Shown: positions 1 to 10,107 of the stretch, piece by piece | How positions within the stretch are numbered: the first letter of the stretch is position 1 | Layout of the letters: each line of letters opens with the position of its first letter | NCBI RefSeq assembly: GCF_029407905.1 | Contig: NC_073624.1 | Location: 632,501-696,500 of the forward strand | Direction of reading: 5' to 3' | Length of the DNA stretch: 64,000 nucleotides | Source of the DNA: Bubalus kerabau | Lineage: Eukaryota; Chordata; Mammalia; Artiodactyla; Bovidae | Notes under the pieces: model-generated | Databases searched by the model: none | Told to the model about the DNA's origin: nothing | What the model saw: only the letters and a program-made list of their open reading frames with translations | Position numbers and translations under genes: made by a program

Positions 1-1095
1 ATCTGCAGTGATTTTGGAGCCCCAAAAAATAAAGTCTGACACTGCTTCCCCACCTATTTCCCATGAAGTGATGGGACCGGATGCCATGATCTTTGTTTTC
101 TGAATCTTGAGCTTTAAGCCAACTTTTTCACTCTCCTCTTTCACTTTCATCAAGAGGCTTTTTAGTTCCTCTTCACTTTCTGCCATTAGGGTGGTGTCAT
201 CTGCATATCTGAGGTTATTGATATTTCTCCCGGCAATCTTGATTCCAGCTTGTGCTTCTTCCAGCCCAGCGTTTCTCATGATGTACTCTGCATATCAGTT
301 AAATAAGCAGGTTGACAATATACAGCCTTGCCGTACTCCTTTTCCTATTTGGAGCCAGTCTGTTGTTCCATGTCCAGTTCTAACTGTTGCTTCCTGACCT
401 GCATACAGGTTTGTCAAGAGGCAGGTCAAGTGGTCTGGTATTCCCATCTCTTTCAGAATTTTCCACAGTTTATTTTGATCCACACAGTCAAAGGCTTTGG
501 CATAGTCAAGAAAGCAGAAGTAGATGTTTTTCTGGAACTCTCTTGCTTTTTCCATGATCCAGCTGATGTTGGCAATTTGATCTCTGGTTTCTCTGCCTTT
601 TCTAAAGCCAGCTTGAACATCTGGAAGTTCACAGTTCACATATTGCTGAAGCCTGGCTTGGAGAATTTTGAGCATTACTTTACTAGCGTGTGAGATGAGT
701 ACAATTGTGTAGTAGTTTGAGCATTCTTTGGCATTGCCTTTCTTTGGGATTGGAATGAAAATGGACCTTTTGCAGTCCTGTGGCCACTGCTGAGTTTTCC
801 AAATTTGCTGGCATATTGAGTGCAGCACTTTCACAGCATCATCTTTCAGGATTTGAAATAGCTCAACTGGAATTCCATCACCTCCACTAGCTTTGTTCGT
901 AGCGATGCTTTCTAAGGCCCCCTTGACTTCACATTCCAGGATGTCTGGCTCTAGGTCAGTGATCACACCATCGTGATTATCTGGGTCGTGGAGCTCTTTT
1001 TTGTACAGTTCTTCTGTGTATTCTTGCCACCTCTTCTTAATACCTTCTGCTTCTGTTAGGTCCCTACCATTTCTGTCCTTTATCGAGCCTGTCTT
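1..1095 (-). mobile_element. BovB LINE fragment (reverse transcriptase region)
   Basis: Read on the minus strand it encodes BovB reverse transcriptase: SIKDRNGRDLTEAE, FIPIPKKGNAKECSNYY, FLDYAKAFDCVD and GKGVRQGCILS. It is truncated at about 1095 at the 5' end and runs off the window. Substitutions and a stop near 300 show it is dead. Confidence 0.93.
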
Positions 1096-3380
1096 ACTGC
1101 CCCCTTTGTCTGACCGCACACACACGGGCTCCATTGACGGCCGTTCCCGCCAGCCGCGCCTGCCGGGCCAGCTGACGGCTCCTCACCCGCTCGTCCTGGG
1201 AAGGAACCCTCTCTGGGTGGCCCTGCTGCACAGCCACGGTTGATGGTTTCTGTTTGTATTCAGTGTGGGGCTTTGATGTTTTTTTCCCCTCTTGTTAGGA
1301 GTTTTGAATGTATAAAACTTTTACATGGTTCAAAAGTCAAATCAACCCGAAGGCAAACTCAGAGGGCTGCGCTCCCAAGCACGGCCTCCCACTGCTCCCA
1401 CAGGCAGCGTGTGTGTCTTTAGTTTCCTTCCTTCCTGAGGAACAGGCCACGCTAATTGTACCTCTGCACCTTGCCTTTCTTTTTTTAAACTTCATTCATC
1501 CCGGTGCTTCCTCATCACCCAGAGGACAGGTGCATTTATAGTTGAGTTGGATGTTGGCAAACCCCCGGGAGGCTCCTGTTTTCCCTCCACCAGCGGTATG
1601 GGAGCACCTGTCCCCCGCAGCCCGGGAGGCGTGTCCCCCGGCGCCTGTGACACGGCTGAGAGCTGGAGCCTCGGGGCGCTGAAGCACGCATGTGAACACG
1701 GGTCGCTGAGGCCCTTTCCTCTGTCCTAGGCACTGTCTTCCTCCTACAGCTCCGCCTGTGTCTCCTGCCCGTTTCCTGCGGGCTTTGCTGACGCCGTGAA
1801 CGCAGGAAGCCCAGCCCTCCGTCAGACACGGAAGATGCAAACAGCGGCCTCAGCTAGGCAGCTGTTCCATTCTGCTTGCTGTGATCTGTCTCATGTGGAA
1901 GTTTTGTTGGTGTTTTACACAGTTAAATTTGTCCATGTTTTCCTCCGTCGCTTCTGGATTTTGAGTCACAAGTAGGAACACTCACACTCGTGTTTCTGCT
2001 GGAGTCTAACCTGGGGCTTGGCGCGAGGAGTGGGCCCGGTCGGGCTTGACTCGACTGGCTCGTCCGTGAATAAAAGGTTCAGCCCCTTTTAAAAACCCCT
2101 CTTTTTCTCAGTTGTCTGAGACTCTGAGCTTCTGTCCGTCTGGGTCTCTTTCTGCCCTGACTGTCCTCTCGCAGCCAATCTGTGCCACTCTGCCCATCCC
2201 AGAGGTTGGCACCAGGGCGCCAGCACCTTGCTGGCTTGATGCTGACTGCCCTGCATTTCAGGGCTTCCTCGCTTCTGTCATGGTTTGTTCTTTTATATGA
2301 ATCTTATCTTTTAGATTTTTAAGAAGCATTTATTCATTTTGAGTGGCGTCGGGTCTCGGTTACAGCGTGTGGGATCCTTCCTTGCAGCCCGTGGGTCTCT
2401 CTCGTTGGGGCATGCGGGCTCTCAAGTGCAGACTCGGTGGTTGTGGCGCTTGGGCCGCGTTGCCCTGCGGCAGGTGGGATCTTAGCTCCCCACGCAGGGA
2501 TCAATCCCACGTCCTCTGCACTGGGAGGCAGATTCTTAACCACTGGACTACCAGCAAGTTCCTATGTGAATTTTAGAATCACCCTGCCTGACTCGAGAAA
2601 ACACAATGTTGCGTTCTTAAAAAACTGGACTCACTCTTAAGTGTGCAGGTTAACTTGAGAGATGTTCAGTTTTTTTTCTTTGTCTTAATGTTTGGTTGCT
2701 TTGTGTTTCTGAGGCTGGAAGGTCACCCTGCAGTGTGAGGAGGGAGGCAGTGGTCTGTGGGTGTCTTTACAGACCCTAGGGCTCCCTCCGTATTGGTGGC
2801 AGCCCCTTCCCCAAGGTGTGCCACCCCCCACTCCTGTGGTCCCGGGCAGACACCTCCTCCCAGTAGTCAGTACAGGCCCCCAGCTTCTGCTGGAGCCGGT
2901 CTGCTGGTCTTTCTTTGGAGCCCGTGTCCCTGTTTTTCCTCCGGCTCTGGGCTCCCACTGGCGTCTCACACAGAACTCACTGGGCACTCTCCGGGAGGCC
3001 ACAGATGGTTCCAGCGGCTCCTTCTGGACCTGCTGGGGGCCTGGAAGACGAGCCGGGCAGCACTGTCGGGGGCCCAGCTGCCTGTGGGTCATGTTTGTGC
3101 AGGTCTTCCGTTAAGTCCACGACGACAGAGCTCAGACCACACTGAGCTCCTCAGCTCTGGCTCACTCAGACAGTGATCACTGCCCCCGCCGGGGACACAG
3201 TAGGGCCCCCGAGGAAGGGAAGCTGAAACCCTCCACCGCAGGGCTCGGGGTCTCTGCTCCGGGAGCCTCCCGGCTGAGGGGCCACGCAGCGGGTGGGGGG
3301 CAGCTGAGAAGGAGCAGGGCGTGCGGCCTGCCATCCCGCCCGCCCCCTGCCCCGGTCTCCCGCTCACCTCTTGCCCCCAG
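1096..3380 (+). other. MLC1 intron sequence, no exon seen
   Basis: This is mostly unique, GC-rich intronic DNA with one CHR-type SINE at 2311-2560. I searched it for the MLC1 exon preceding 3381 and found none. Several open frames exist on both strands but none resembles a protein. Confidence 0.6.
2311..2560 (-). mobile_element. CHR-type tRNA-derived SINE
   Basis: The minus strand shows the cetartiodactyl SINE pattern: TCTTAACCACTGGACTACCA and CAGGGATCAATCCCACG (box B-like) appear in reverse orientation, with the AT-rich tail at 2311-2340. Confidence 0.7.
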
Positions 3381-3542
3381 CAATCCTATGACGCGCTGCT
3401 GCTGCTGCTGCTGCTGGACCTGCTGCTGCAGGCGGGCCTCAACACGGCCACCATCATCCAGTGCGTGCGCTTCAAGGTGGGCGCGTCCTGGGACGCCTCG
3501 GGCGCACCGCCCAGCCCGCAGGAGCGCCTGGCGGCCGGGGAG
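3381..3542 (+). CDS. MLC1: MLC1 penultimate coding exon (last transmembrane helix)
   Basis: The exon starts after a pyrimidine-rich TTGCCCCCAG acceptor and ends before GTGAGT, with the frame open throughout. It encodes QSYDA, a run of seven leucines from a CTG repeat, an aspartate, three more leucines, then QAGLNTATIIQCVRFKV and a short loop ending QERLAAGE. This matches the last transmembrane segment and cytoplasmic linker of MLC1. Two differences from my memory of human MLC1 are an Asp (GAC) in the helix where human has a hydrophobic residue, and a different linker after RFKV. It ends in phase 0. Confidence 0.9.
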
Positions 3543-4145
3543 GTGAGTGGCCTCTGAGCCCGTCTGGAGGGGAGGGGAGGGGGGGCCTGCCCTCCCGGGA
3601 CCCTGGGCAAAGCGACGCCACCCAGGCTGACTTCTTTCAAGACCTGTTGGGTCACTTTCTCTTTAAAACAAAGAAAAATCTTGAAAAGGTGCAATAATAC
3701 ATTTATACACTTTTTAAGCCAGCCAGGCAAACACAAATCCGTTTGTGAAAAGATACTATGGACTGAATGCTTCCAGTTTTACTCTTGTAAATGAGCTGAG
3801 AACTTGGCAAACATCTTCAGGGATCACAGGGCTCTTCCTCCAGCAGCCCGGCTAGGAAGGGGAGCCCGCCCCACCTCCGGCAGATGTGCATCCAGGGCCC
3901 AGGGCGGGGGCTCTGGAGACTCACAGTGGCCCTTCCGCCAGGCTCACGGCCGCTGCACTCCACCCGGGCCCCGCCCCTCGTCCCCACAAGTGAACACTCC
4001 TCCCTGGGTGCTGTCTGCTGCGGCTCTTGCTGGGCACACCCGGCCACTGTCCCCCAGGTGGCATCATGCTCTGGGCACCTGGGGAGGCCACTCTGGGTGG
4101 ACCAGACGCGCCTCCTGCCCGGCCGCCACCTGGGCCCACCCGGCT

Positions 4146-4284
4146 TACTTACTGGCTATGCAGCAGAGCCCAGCAGGGACCAGGGCCCTTCCAGAAAAAC
4201 TGGGTTTAAGTGTAAAAAGAGGTCAGAAACACAGGCCCGTGGGTTTCTCATGGGGACACACGAGTCGAGTGGGGGCTGCCCTGC
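4146..4284 (+). repeat. Left arm of inverted repeat around last MLC1 exon
   Basis: This segment of the last MLC1 intron reads as the near-perfect reverse complement of 5540-5680. In the central 80 bases (4183-4262 against about 5562-5645) I count about three mismatches; the outer parts, such as the shared GTGGGGGCTGCCC and TTACTGGCT, are less perfect. I do not recognise the family; it may be two opposed copies of one dispersed element. Confidence 0.8.
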
Positions 4285-4950
4285 ACTCCGCACAGTGTCT
4301 CCTGGACATGCCCAGCACCGCCAGCCCCCCACCTTCATCCCCTGGGTGCTCCTCGGGTGGTGTCGTTTGGTTGTCCTTTTCACGTGGCTGTGGTCAGTCT
4401 CTCACAGGGACAACTGTGTCCCTGGGCCCCACGTGAGGTCTACCTGGTTCCATATCAGGACGTCAAGGTGCAGCGTCAAGCCAGTGGGTCCTCCCGGCTG
4501 GTTCCAGAACTGCCGGTTCTGGGGCTCAGGAGGGCTGATCCGGGCAGCCGTCAGCCCTGTCTGGTGACCACTGGCTGCTTCAGACGCCCTCCCTCCCAGG
4601 GGTCATGGCCCTGGAGCTGCCTTCACAGCCTCCAGGGCCAAGTCCAGCCTCGAGGTGTTGGGGGCATCTGTCTCCTCCCCCAGGAAGAGCTGGCGGGACT
4701 TAGCACTGCACCCTGGAAAGTATCATTGCCCGTCCGCAGCACTTGCTGAGCACCTACTGTGTGCCGAGGCTGCTGTGCTGGGTGCAGGGTGTGGGCGCGC
4801 AGGAAGAGGCCTCAGGCAGGTGTGGGCAGAGGACGCAGGTGGGGGACGTCTGGGAGAGTGGAGGGGCCGGCGAGGGGCGAGGGGCCGCCCCTGCTTCCTG
4901 CACGGGGCTGGGCGGCCCCGGACAAATACGCTGTCCTGTCTCAGTTGCAG

Positions 4951-5025
4951 GTGGCCAGAAGCCCCCTGAAGGAGTTCGACAAGGAGAAAGCGTGGAGAGC
5001 CGTCGTGGTGCAGATGGCCCAGTGA
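4951..5025 (+). CDS. MLC1: MLC1 terminal coding exon and stop
   Basis: This exon follows a TTGCAG acceptor and encodes 24 residues, VARSPLKEFDKEKAW then RAVVVQMAQ, and TGA at 5023-5025. The sequence is the cytoplasmic C-terminus of MLC1 and seems nearly unchanged from human, which makes the identification firm. The exon lies inside an inverted repeat, with arms at about 4146-4284 and 5540-5680. Confidence 0.95.
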   Translation: MARSPLKEFDKEKAWRAVVVQMAQ

Positions 5026-5539
5026 CTGCCCGGGCCGCGGGGCAGGGCGGCCTGACGCTACTGCCTCCGAGCTGCAGCCCCACCCGCCCCTCCCCTTCCT
5101 GCGGGGCTGGGTTCAAGGTGGAGTCTTCTCATTTCTGTGGTTTAAGTTTGAAATAGGCAAACGTTGACTGCTTTTTGCTTATTGAGGGGGGATCAGTTCA
5201 CTGTTGCCGAGGTGGCCTGACCACAGGAGCCGCGGCACGGGGCCCCTGGTGAGGAAGGGCCGGGCTGGAGCCGAACCCTGCCGGCGCTGACCCCTGGGCA
5301 GCCCCGGGCTCCAGGCTGCCGGCGTGCTCGCCGCACCGTGCTCGCCCTCCCTGCCCTGCTTTGCTTTGCACCTGCTGTGTGCCCCGCCCTGCGTGGATCT
5401 TACCTGTCTCCGTGCTTCCTATCCTCCAGGTGAGGGGGGCAGCCTGCCAAGCCTCGATTTCCCCCCGAGGGGGCAGAGCTGCTTCCTGCCTGCCTGCAGA
5501 GCCCGCGGGGCTGCACCTTCAGAGCTGCAGACGTGGGCA

Positions 5540-5680
5540 GCCCCCACTTGAGCCGCGGTGTCCCCATGAGAAACCCACGGGCCTGTGTCTCTGACCTCTT
5601 TTTACACTTAAACCCAGTTCTTCCGGAAGGGCCCTGGTCCATGTTGGGCTGTCCTGCGCAGCCAGTAGAGACCCAGCTCA
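5540..5680 (-). repeat. Right arm of inverted repeat around last MLC1 exon
   Basis: This is the inverted partner of 4146-4284, lying in the 3' UTR. The loop between the arms is about 1.25 kb and holds the whole terminal coding exon, so an unspliced MLC1 transcript could fold into a long duplex here. Confidence 0.8.
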
Positions 5681-6118
5681 GTGGTGGTCAGCGTGCTCTT
5701 GTCCTGAAGCCTCTTGTCAACCACAGGGAAGTCCACCCTGACCACTGCGGCAGCTCAGTGTTCCCCGGATGGGCCACTGTCCACGGCCCTGAAAATAGAC
5801 AGGCCGCATCTCCGTGCCTCGTGTCCCAGGCAGGCCGGGCAGGCACAGGCCTTGGTCAAGTCCCCAAACAAGCACGGGAGCATTGAGGGGCTGTCTGCAC
5901 ACAAGCAGACCCCACCCACATGCAGCCCGTGGGGGCCACCTCCCCTTCCCAGCTCCTCAGGCTGGGTGAGAGCCACAGGATAGCGCGGGTGACACGGATG
6001 TCTCTAGGGGGCCAGAAAGCTGGGAGCCTGATAGCTGGAGTGAGCGCCTGGGGGCTGGACACAGGCACTTCTCCCTTCAGAGAGAGCTCGGAACATTCAC
6101 ACAAGTGGGGTTTAAAGC

Positions 6119-6174
6119 TGCAGAGTCGGACGCGGACACGACTGGAGCGACTTAGCAGCAGCAGCAGCAGCAGT
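6119..6174 (+). mobile_element. BOV-A2 SINE tail fragment
   Basis: GAGTCGGAC..ACGACTGGAGCGACTTAGC followed by an AGC run is the end of a BOV-A2 element. It lies in the putative MLC1 3' UTR shortly before the poly(A) signal. Confidence 0.75.
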
Positions 6175-6225
6175 CCTGCCTGTCAGTGTACGGTTTTGTG
6201 TGATGTAATGTAGCACTGCCTGAGC

Positions 6226-6231
6226 AATAAA
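6226..6231 (+). terminator. MLC1: Candidate MLC1 poly(A) signal
   Basis: A canonical AATAAA lies about 1.2 kb after the MLC1 stop with GT-rich sequence starting about 10 bases later. Transcript data would be needed to confirm the cleavage site. Confidence 0.5.
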
Positions 6232-6245
6232 CGCTAACATGTCGT

Positions 6246-6879
6246 CGTGGCCAGTGGCCTGCTTCACTTTGGGTCGCCCGCATCTCTGTGCCCAGGTTCT
6301 GAAACAGCTGAGGTAAAGCATGGGGGGGGGGGGGTGTGCGGTGCTTTTAATTCATTATTTACCATAGCCCTGAGCCAGTCTGCAAGTGGGATGGCTGGAG
6401 ACTGGAAAGGCACTGGCGCCTCCCCGGGGACCCCCTCCCCCACAGAAGGGGCACAGAGCCTCGCTTTTGGGTTATCTCGGGAAGTTAAATGCAAAATAAA
6501 GATGTTTAAACCAAATAAAGATGACATCTAGATTTTGGAACGTTACCAGGAGGAAGGCACAGATGGGGTAGGTGGATCTTTCCTATTCACCCCTCCCTCT
6601 ACAAAGATGCTGGACCAGAGAGGCTGGACATCAGGATGGCCAGGATGCTGGCTGGTGCTCGGAACTCCCAGGGAGGCACCTCAGGCCCCACGAGTGACCC
6701 AGGGAACACGGCACAGCTCCTGGAGGGCTGGGGTCGTCTTCCCGAGGAACACTGGATGTTAAGCGGGCGGAGCCTGACCTGGATGGTCCGCTTATCCTGC
6801 AAGGGCGGGTCCCAGGTGTGTGACCTTCAGGTCTTTATGACTTGGGGGGCTCTGACTGCCAGGGCGGGTCTGTGTGACC
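6246..6879 (+). other. MLC1-TTLL8 intergenic interval
   Basis: This gap holds a 13-base G run at 6322-6334 and two further AATAAA hexamers near 6490 and 6514, which could be alternative MLC1 ends. I see no exon. The gene pair is close: about 0.6 kb from the inferred poly(A) signal to the CpG island. Confidence 0.5.
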
Positions 6880-7340
6880 CCGACCGCCGCGCGGGGTGGG
6901 ATGGGGTGACCTCGGGCTGGGAGCATGCCACTTGTGGGCCCTCCTCCCCGCGGACACCATGCTCCGTGCCCCGCGCCCCGGTCCCTACGCCGGCCGCGGC
7001 CGCGTCTCAGACTGCAGCCCCCGCCCGGGGCGCCGCTTAGGTGCCCTCAACCGTGGCCTGTGGGACCCCACGCCCCCGACGCCCACCGCGCGCCGCCGCG
7101 CCCGGAGATGCGCTCGGGGCCGCGCCCGGAGCCGCCCCCGCCGCACCCCGCTGCCCCGGCGTCCGCGAAGCCCCACGCCCTGCGCCGGCCGCGCGGCGAG
7201 GCCCCGCCGCCGGCGCCCCCGGGCTGCACAATGCGCCGCGCCGCTGGGGTCCGTCGCCCAGGGCAACCGCAGGACGCGAGACAGCGCGACGGGGGGCGGG
7301 GGCACGCAGACCGACCCGGGTGAGCACTAAGCCCGCCTCC
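6880..7340 (+). promoter_or_regulatory. TTLL8: CpG island, likely TTLL8 promoter and noncoding first exon
   Basis: The stretch is extremely GC-rich and dense in CpG, unlike its surroundings. It lies 0.4-0.9 kb upstream of the TTLL8 ATG and ends with a consensus donor (CCGG then GTGAGC, donor GT at 7320-7321). A TTTGCAG acceptor at 7709-7715 could join it to the exon with the start codon, so a noncoding first exon ending at 7319 is plausible. If so, an ATG at 7231 would open a short upstream ORF that runs into a TGA shortly before the TTLL8 ATG. The start site itself cannot be read from sequence. Confidence 0.65.
7253..7267 (+). promoter_or_regulatory. RFX X-box motif
   Basis: GTCGCC CAG GGCAAC fits the RFX X-box pattern RYYNYY N(1-3) RRNRAC at every position with a 3-base spacer. 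RFX factors with FOXJ1 drive motile-cilium genes, and TTLL8 is an axonemal tubulin glycylase, so site, place and target agree. Function is inferred. Confidence 0.6.
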
Positions 7341-7774
7341 CTCCGAACCCTAGGCCTGGGCCCGCCGTCTGCCCCCCCCCCGCCCCCGCCCCCGGGATTC
7401 CAGACCATTCCCGTGGAGCCCCAGACATACCCTTCCTTCGGAACTCCAGGCCCGCCCAGCCCTCCACCTCTGAACCCCGCCCTTGGGGGCCCGGACCTGC
7501 GTCTCCCCAACCCAACCCTGCCCCCCACCCCCAGACTCCCCCCAACACCAGACTCCCCATCCATCCCAGCCCTGCCCCCGAAACCCATACTCCCCCAACC
7601 CCTAGACCCCCCAACCCCAGGCCCCCCCCCAATCCCAGGCTTCTGTTTCCACCGCAGCCCTGCCTGCCCTCCCCCAGAGTCCCCCCTCCACCCCTGCGCT
7701 TATGCCCCTTTGCAGGGGCCCAGGTGCTGGAAGGGAGCAAGGACGAGGTGCCCGAGGCCAAGGTTGAAGCAGGG

Positions 7775-7847
7775 ATGGAGCCAGGTGAAACGAACAGGCT
7801 GCCATCCGAGCCCACGTCGTTGGAAGGGGAGCACAGAGCAGAATCTA
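7775..7847 (+). CDS. TTLL8: TTLL8 coding exon 1 (start codon)
   Basis: ATG at 7775 opens MEPGETNRLP and the exon ends in HRAES plus one base, before the donor GTCAGT at 7848. Joining that base A to the AA at 11464 makes AAA (Lys), giving RAESKLKRGVSQ. This aligns with the start of human TTLL8 as I remember it (MEPE at the N-terminus, then ENKLKQGISQ). A possible 5' UTR part begins at 7716 after a TTTGCAG acceptor; no in-frame ATG lies between 7716 and 7775. The donor is weaker than consensus. Confidence 0.8.
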
Positions 7848-7884
7848 GTCAGTATTGTCCTGCGCCCCTCGCCCTGGGTTTCCT

Positions 7885-8075
7885 GAAAGTGACTGTCAAG
7901 TTCAGGCTCTGGCTTCTGCTATCTGTTCTATTGATCTATCTGCCTATCCTAACTCAAACCACCTGCTTTAATTCCAGTAACCTCATAATAAGTCACTATT
8001 TTTCTGTTTTTTTTCTTCAAGATGTGTTCAGAGTTTCTTGGACTTTTGCATTGTTAGAATCGATTGTTAATTTAC
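7885..8075 (-). mobile_element. Old L1 fragment (ORF2, antisense)
   Basis: TTCTGTTCTATTGATCTATC and the following AT-rich text match the antisense of an L1 ORF2 region. It begins within 40 bases of the TTLL8 exon 1 donor. Confidence 0.55.
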
Positions 8076-8084
8076 CCCTCCCCC

Positions 8085-8128
<44 letters not shown>
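8085..8128. repeat. (CA)n microsatellite
   Basis: About 22 uninterrupted CA dinucleotides follow the L1 fragment in the first TTLL8 coding intron. It is a likely polymorphic marker. Confidence 0.97.
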
Positions 8129-8130
<2 letters not shown>

Positions 8131-8274
8131 AGTCCTGCTGTGTGATTCCACTGAATATATAGATCAGCTGGGAAGAGAATTAATATCTTAGTATTCAGTG
8201 TCCTGATCACGAACATCATCTCTTTCTATCTTGTTGGCAAGGTTCCCACTTTTAGTTACAAGTATGTACCACCT

Positions 8275-8547
8275 TGGAGAAGGCAACGGCACCCCACTCC
8301 AGTACTCTTGCCTGGAAAATCCCATGGGTGGAGGAGCCTGGTAGGGTGCAGTCTGTGGGGTCTCGAAGGGACGGACACGACTGAGCGACTTGACTTTCAC
8401 TTTTCACTTTCATGCATTGGAGAAGGAAGTGGCAACCCACTCCAGTGTTCTTGCCTGGAGAATCCCAGGGACGGGAAGCCTGGTGGCTGCCGTCTATGGG
8501 GTCACAGAGTCGGACACGACTGAGCGACTCAGCAGCAGCAGCAGCGT
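8275..8547 (+). mobile_element. BOV-A2 SINE
   Basis: Two related monomers in tandem (GGAGAAGGCAACGGCACCCC and GGAGAAGGAAGTGGCAACCC starts), each with the GGACACGACTGAGCGACT end, then an AGC run. This is the dimeric structure of BOV-A2. Confidence 0.92.
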
Positions 8548-8635
8548 GTACCACCTTTCTTAGAGTCACTCCCAGGTAGTCCATGCTTAACACTACTGTG
8601 GATGGCAGTTTTGAGTTCCATTTCCTAATTGTCTC

Positions 8636-9272
8636 TCAGTTCAGTTCAGTTCAGTCGCTCAGTCGTGTCCGACTCTTTGTGACCCCATGAACCGCAGCAC
8701 GCCAGGCCTCCCTGTCCATCACCAACTCAAACTCATGTCCATCGAGTCGGTGATGCCATCCAGCCATCTCATCCTCTGTCGTCCCCTTCTCCTCCTGCCC
8801 CCAATCCCTCCCAGCATCACAGTCTTTTCCAATGAGTCAACTCTTCGAGTGACGTGGCCAAAGTACTGGAGTTTCAGCTTTACCATCATTCCTTCCAAAG
8901 AACACCCAGGGCTGATCTCCTTTAGAATGGACTGGTTGAATCTCCTTGCAGTCCAAGGGACTCTCAAAAGTCTTCTCCAACACCACAGTTCAAAAGCATC
9001 AATTCTTCGGCGCTCAGCCTTCTTCACAGTCCAACTCTCACATCCACACATGACCACAGGAAAAACCATAGCCTTGAGTAGACGGACCTTTGTTGGCAAA
9101 GTAATGTCTCTGCTTTTGAATATGCTGTCTAGGTTGGTCATAACTTTCCTTCCAAGGAGTAAGCGTCTTTTAATTTCATGGCTGCAGTCACCATCTGCAG
9201 TGATTTTGGAGCCCATAAAATAAAGTCAGACACTGTTTCCACTGTTTCCCCATCTATTTCCCATGAAGTGAT
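8636..9272 (-). mobile_element. BovB LINE 3' fragment
   Basis: It starts with the TTCAG pentamer tail and reads, on the minus strand, the C-terminal end of BovB ORF2 (WCWRRLLRVPWTARR, GRRRRGRQRMRWLDGITDS). It has lost its 5' part at 9272 and lies inside older L1 sequence. Confidence 0.93.
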
Positions 9273-10107
9273 GGGTATACAAATACAGTTGAGTTCATTT
9301 TCCTGCCTTGGTGGTTGGTGACCTTAGTAAATATACTTACTAATTCTAACCATCAAATGTGTTACATACACACTCATCACCTGCAGATCTTTTCGGTCTT
9401 TACACCTCGTATTTCCTTTTCTTGCACTATTGCATGGGCTAGAACTTTGAGTATAATGTTGAGTAGATGTGATATAGTGGACATCTTTTTTGTTTCTGAA
9501 CTCCAGAGGAAATTGTTCAGTGTTTCACCATGAAGTATGATGTTGCTATAAGTTTTTTAAAAAAACAAAACAAAAAGCCATGATTTACTTTTCCACATTT
9601 CTTTAGCTGTCAAATTTTCTTTGGCAAATTTATTCAAAATACTAATTTTCATTTTAGAACTGAATTTATATTTATATAACAGAAGTCCTAAATGGATCCA
9701 GGTTCACTAGGATACCTTCCTCTAAGCACCATTGGTTAATATTTTCCCTTTAAAGTGTACAAGTAGTATGTTTTAAGTTGTCATTCACAAAAATTATGAA
9801 TTAAACACCCATAAATTCTTGCTGCTATAAGTTTGAAAGGAAGTTCCCTTTTATTCCTGGTTTACTGAGAGTTTTAAAATGAACAGTTATTACATTGAAT
9901 CATGTTTCCTTCTGCATATTTTTATTTACTGTATCAATGAATTATGTTATGGATTTTTAAATATTAGCAACCTCTGTATTCTTAGAACTCTAATCATAAT
10001 TTTGTTTGTACTCTAATGCTTTGATGGGCCATATTTTCATTACCGTACAATTCTCATCATTTCCACTTGATTTCTCCTTTGAGCCATGCTTTATTTTTAA
10101 AGTGTGC
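9273..10107 (-). mobile_element. Old L1 fragment (antisense)
   Basis: This AT-rich stretch matches antisense L1 ORF2, including the region around ATTGCATGGGCTAGAAC and the text after it. It is cut by the BovB copies on both sides. No open frame survives. Confidence 0.6.

Larger units (their letters stand above)
1..6245 (+). other. MLC1: MLC1 gene, 3' part (last two coding exons and 3' UTR)
   Basis: MLC1 is a multi-pass membrane protein of astrocyte end-feet that modulates volume-regulated anion currents and works with GlialCAM; loss in humans causes megalencephalic leukoencephalopathy with subcortical cysts. Only the C-terminal end lies here. The exon at 3381 encodes a leucine-rich hydrophobic helix followed by NTATIIQCVRFKV, and the exon at 4951 encodes VARSPLKEFDKEKAW and ends in VVVQMAQ, which I recognise as the conserved MLC1 C-terminus. 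The exons join in phase 0 between a GTGAGT donor and a TTGCAG acceptor. Earlier exons lie upstream of the window; I saw none between 1 and 3380. TTLL8 follows in the same orientation, as in human 22q13.33. The 5' limit is the window edge and the 3' limit is inferred from an AATAAA. Confidence 0.9.
5026..6245 (+). other. MLC1: Probable MLC1 3' untranslated region
   Basis: The stretch after the MLC1 stop contains no coding signal and leads to AATAAA at 6226-6231, followed by a TGTCGTCGTGG run that could serve as the downstream GU-rich element. It contains the right arm of an inverted repeat (5540-5680) and a fragment of the BOV-A2 SINE tail at 6119-6174. The boundary is inferred; two later AATAAA hexamers near 6490-6520 could be alternative ends. 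Confidence 0.55.

Noticed and set aside
7037..7588. Open frames across the CpG island
   Set aside because: They are low-complexity Pro/Arg/Gly frames expected in GC-rich DNA, present on both strands, and do not join TTLL8 in frame.
8275..8547. tRNA-like genes in SINEs
   Set aside because: Bov-tA and CHR elements descend from tRNA but lack an intact cloverleaf; they are mobile elements.
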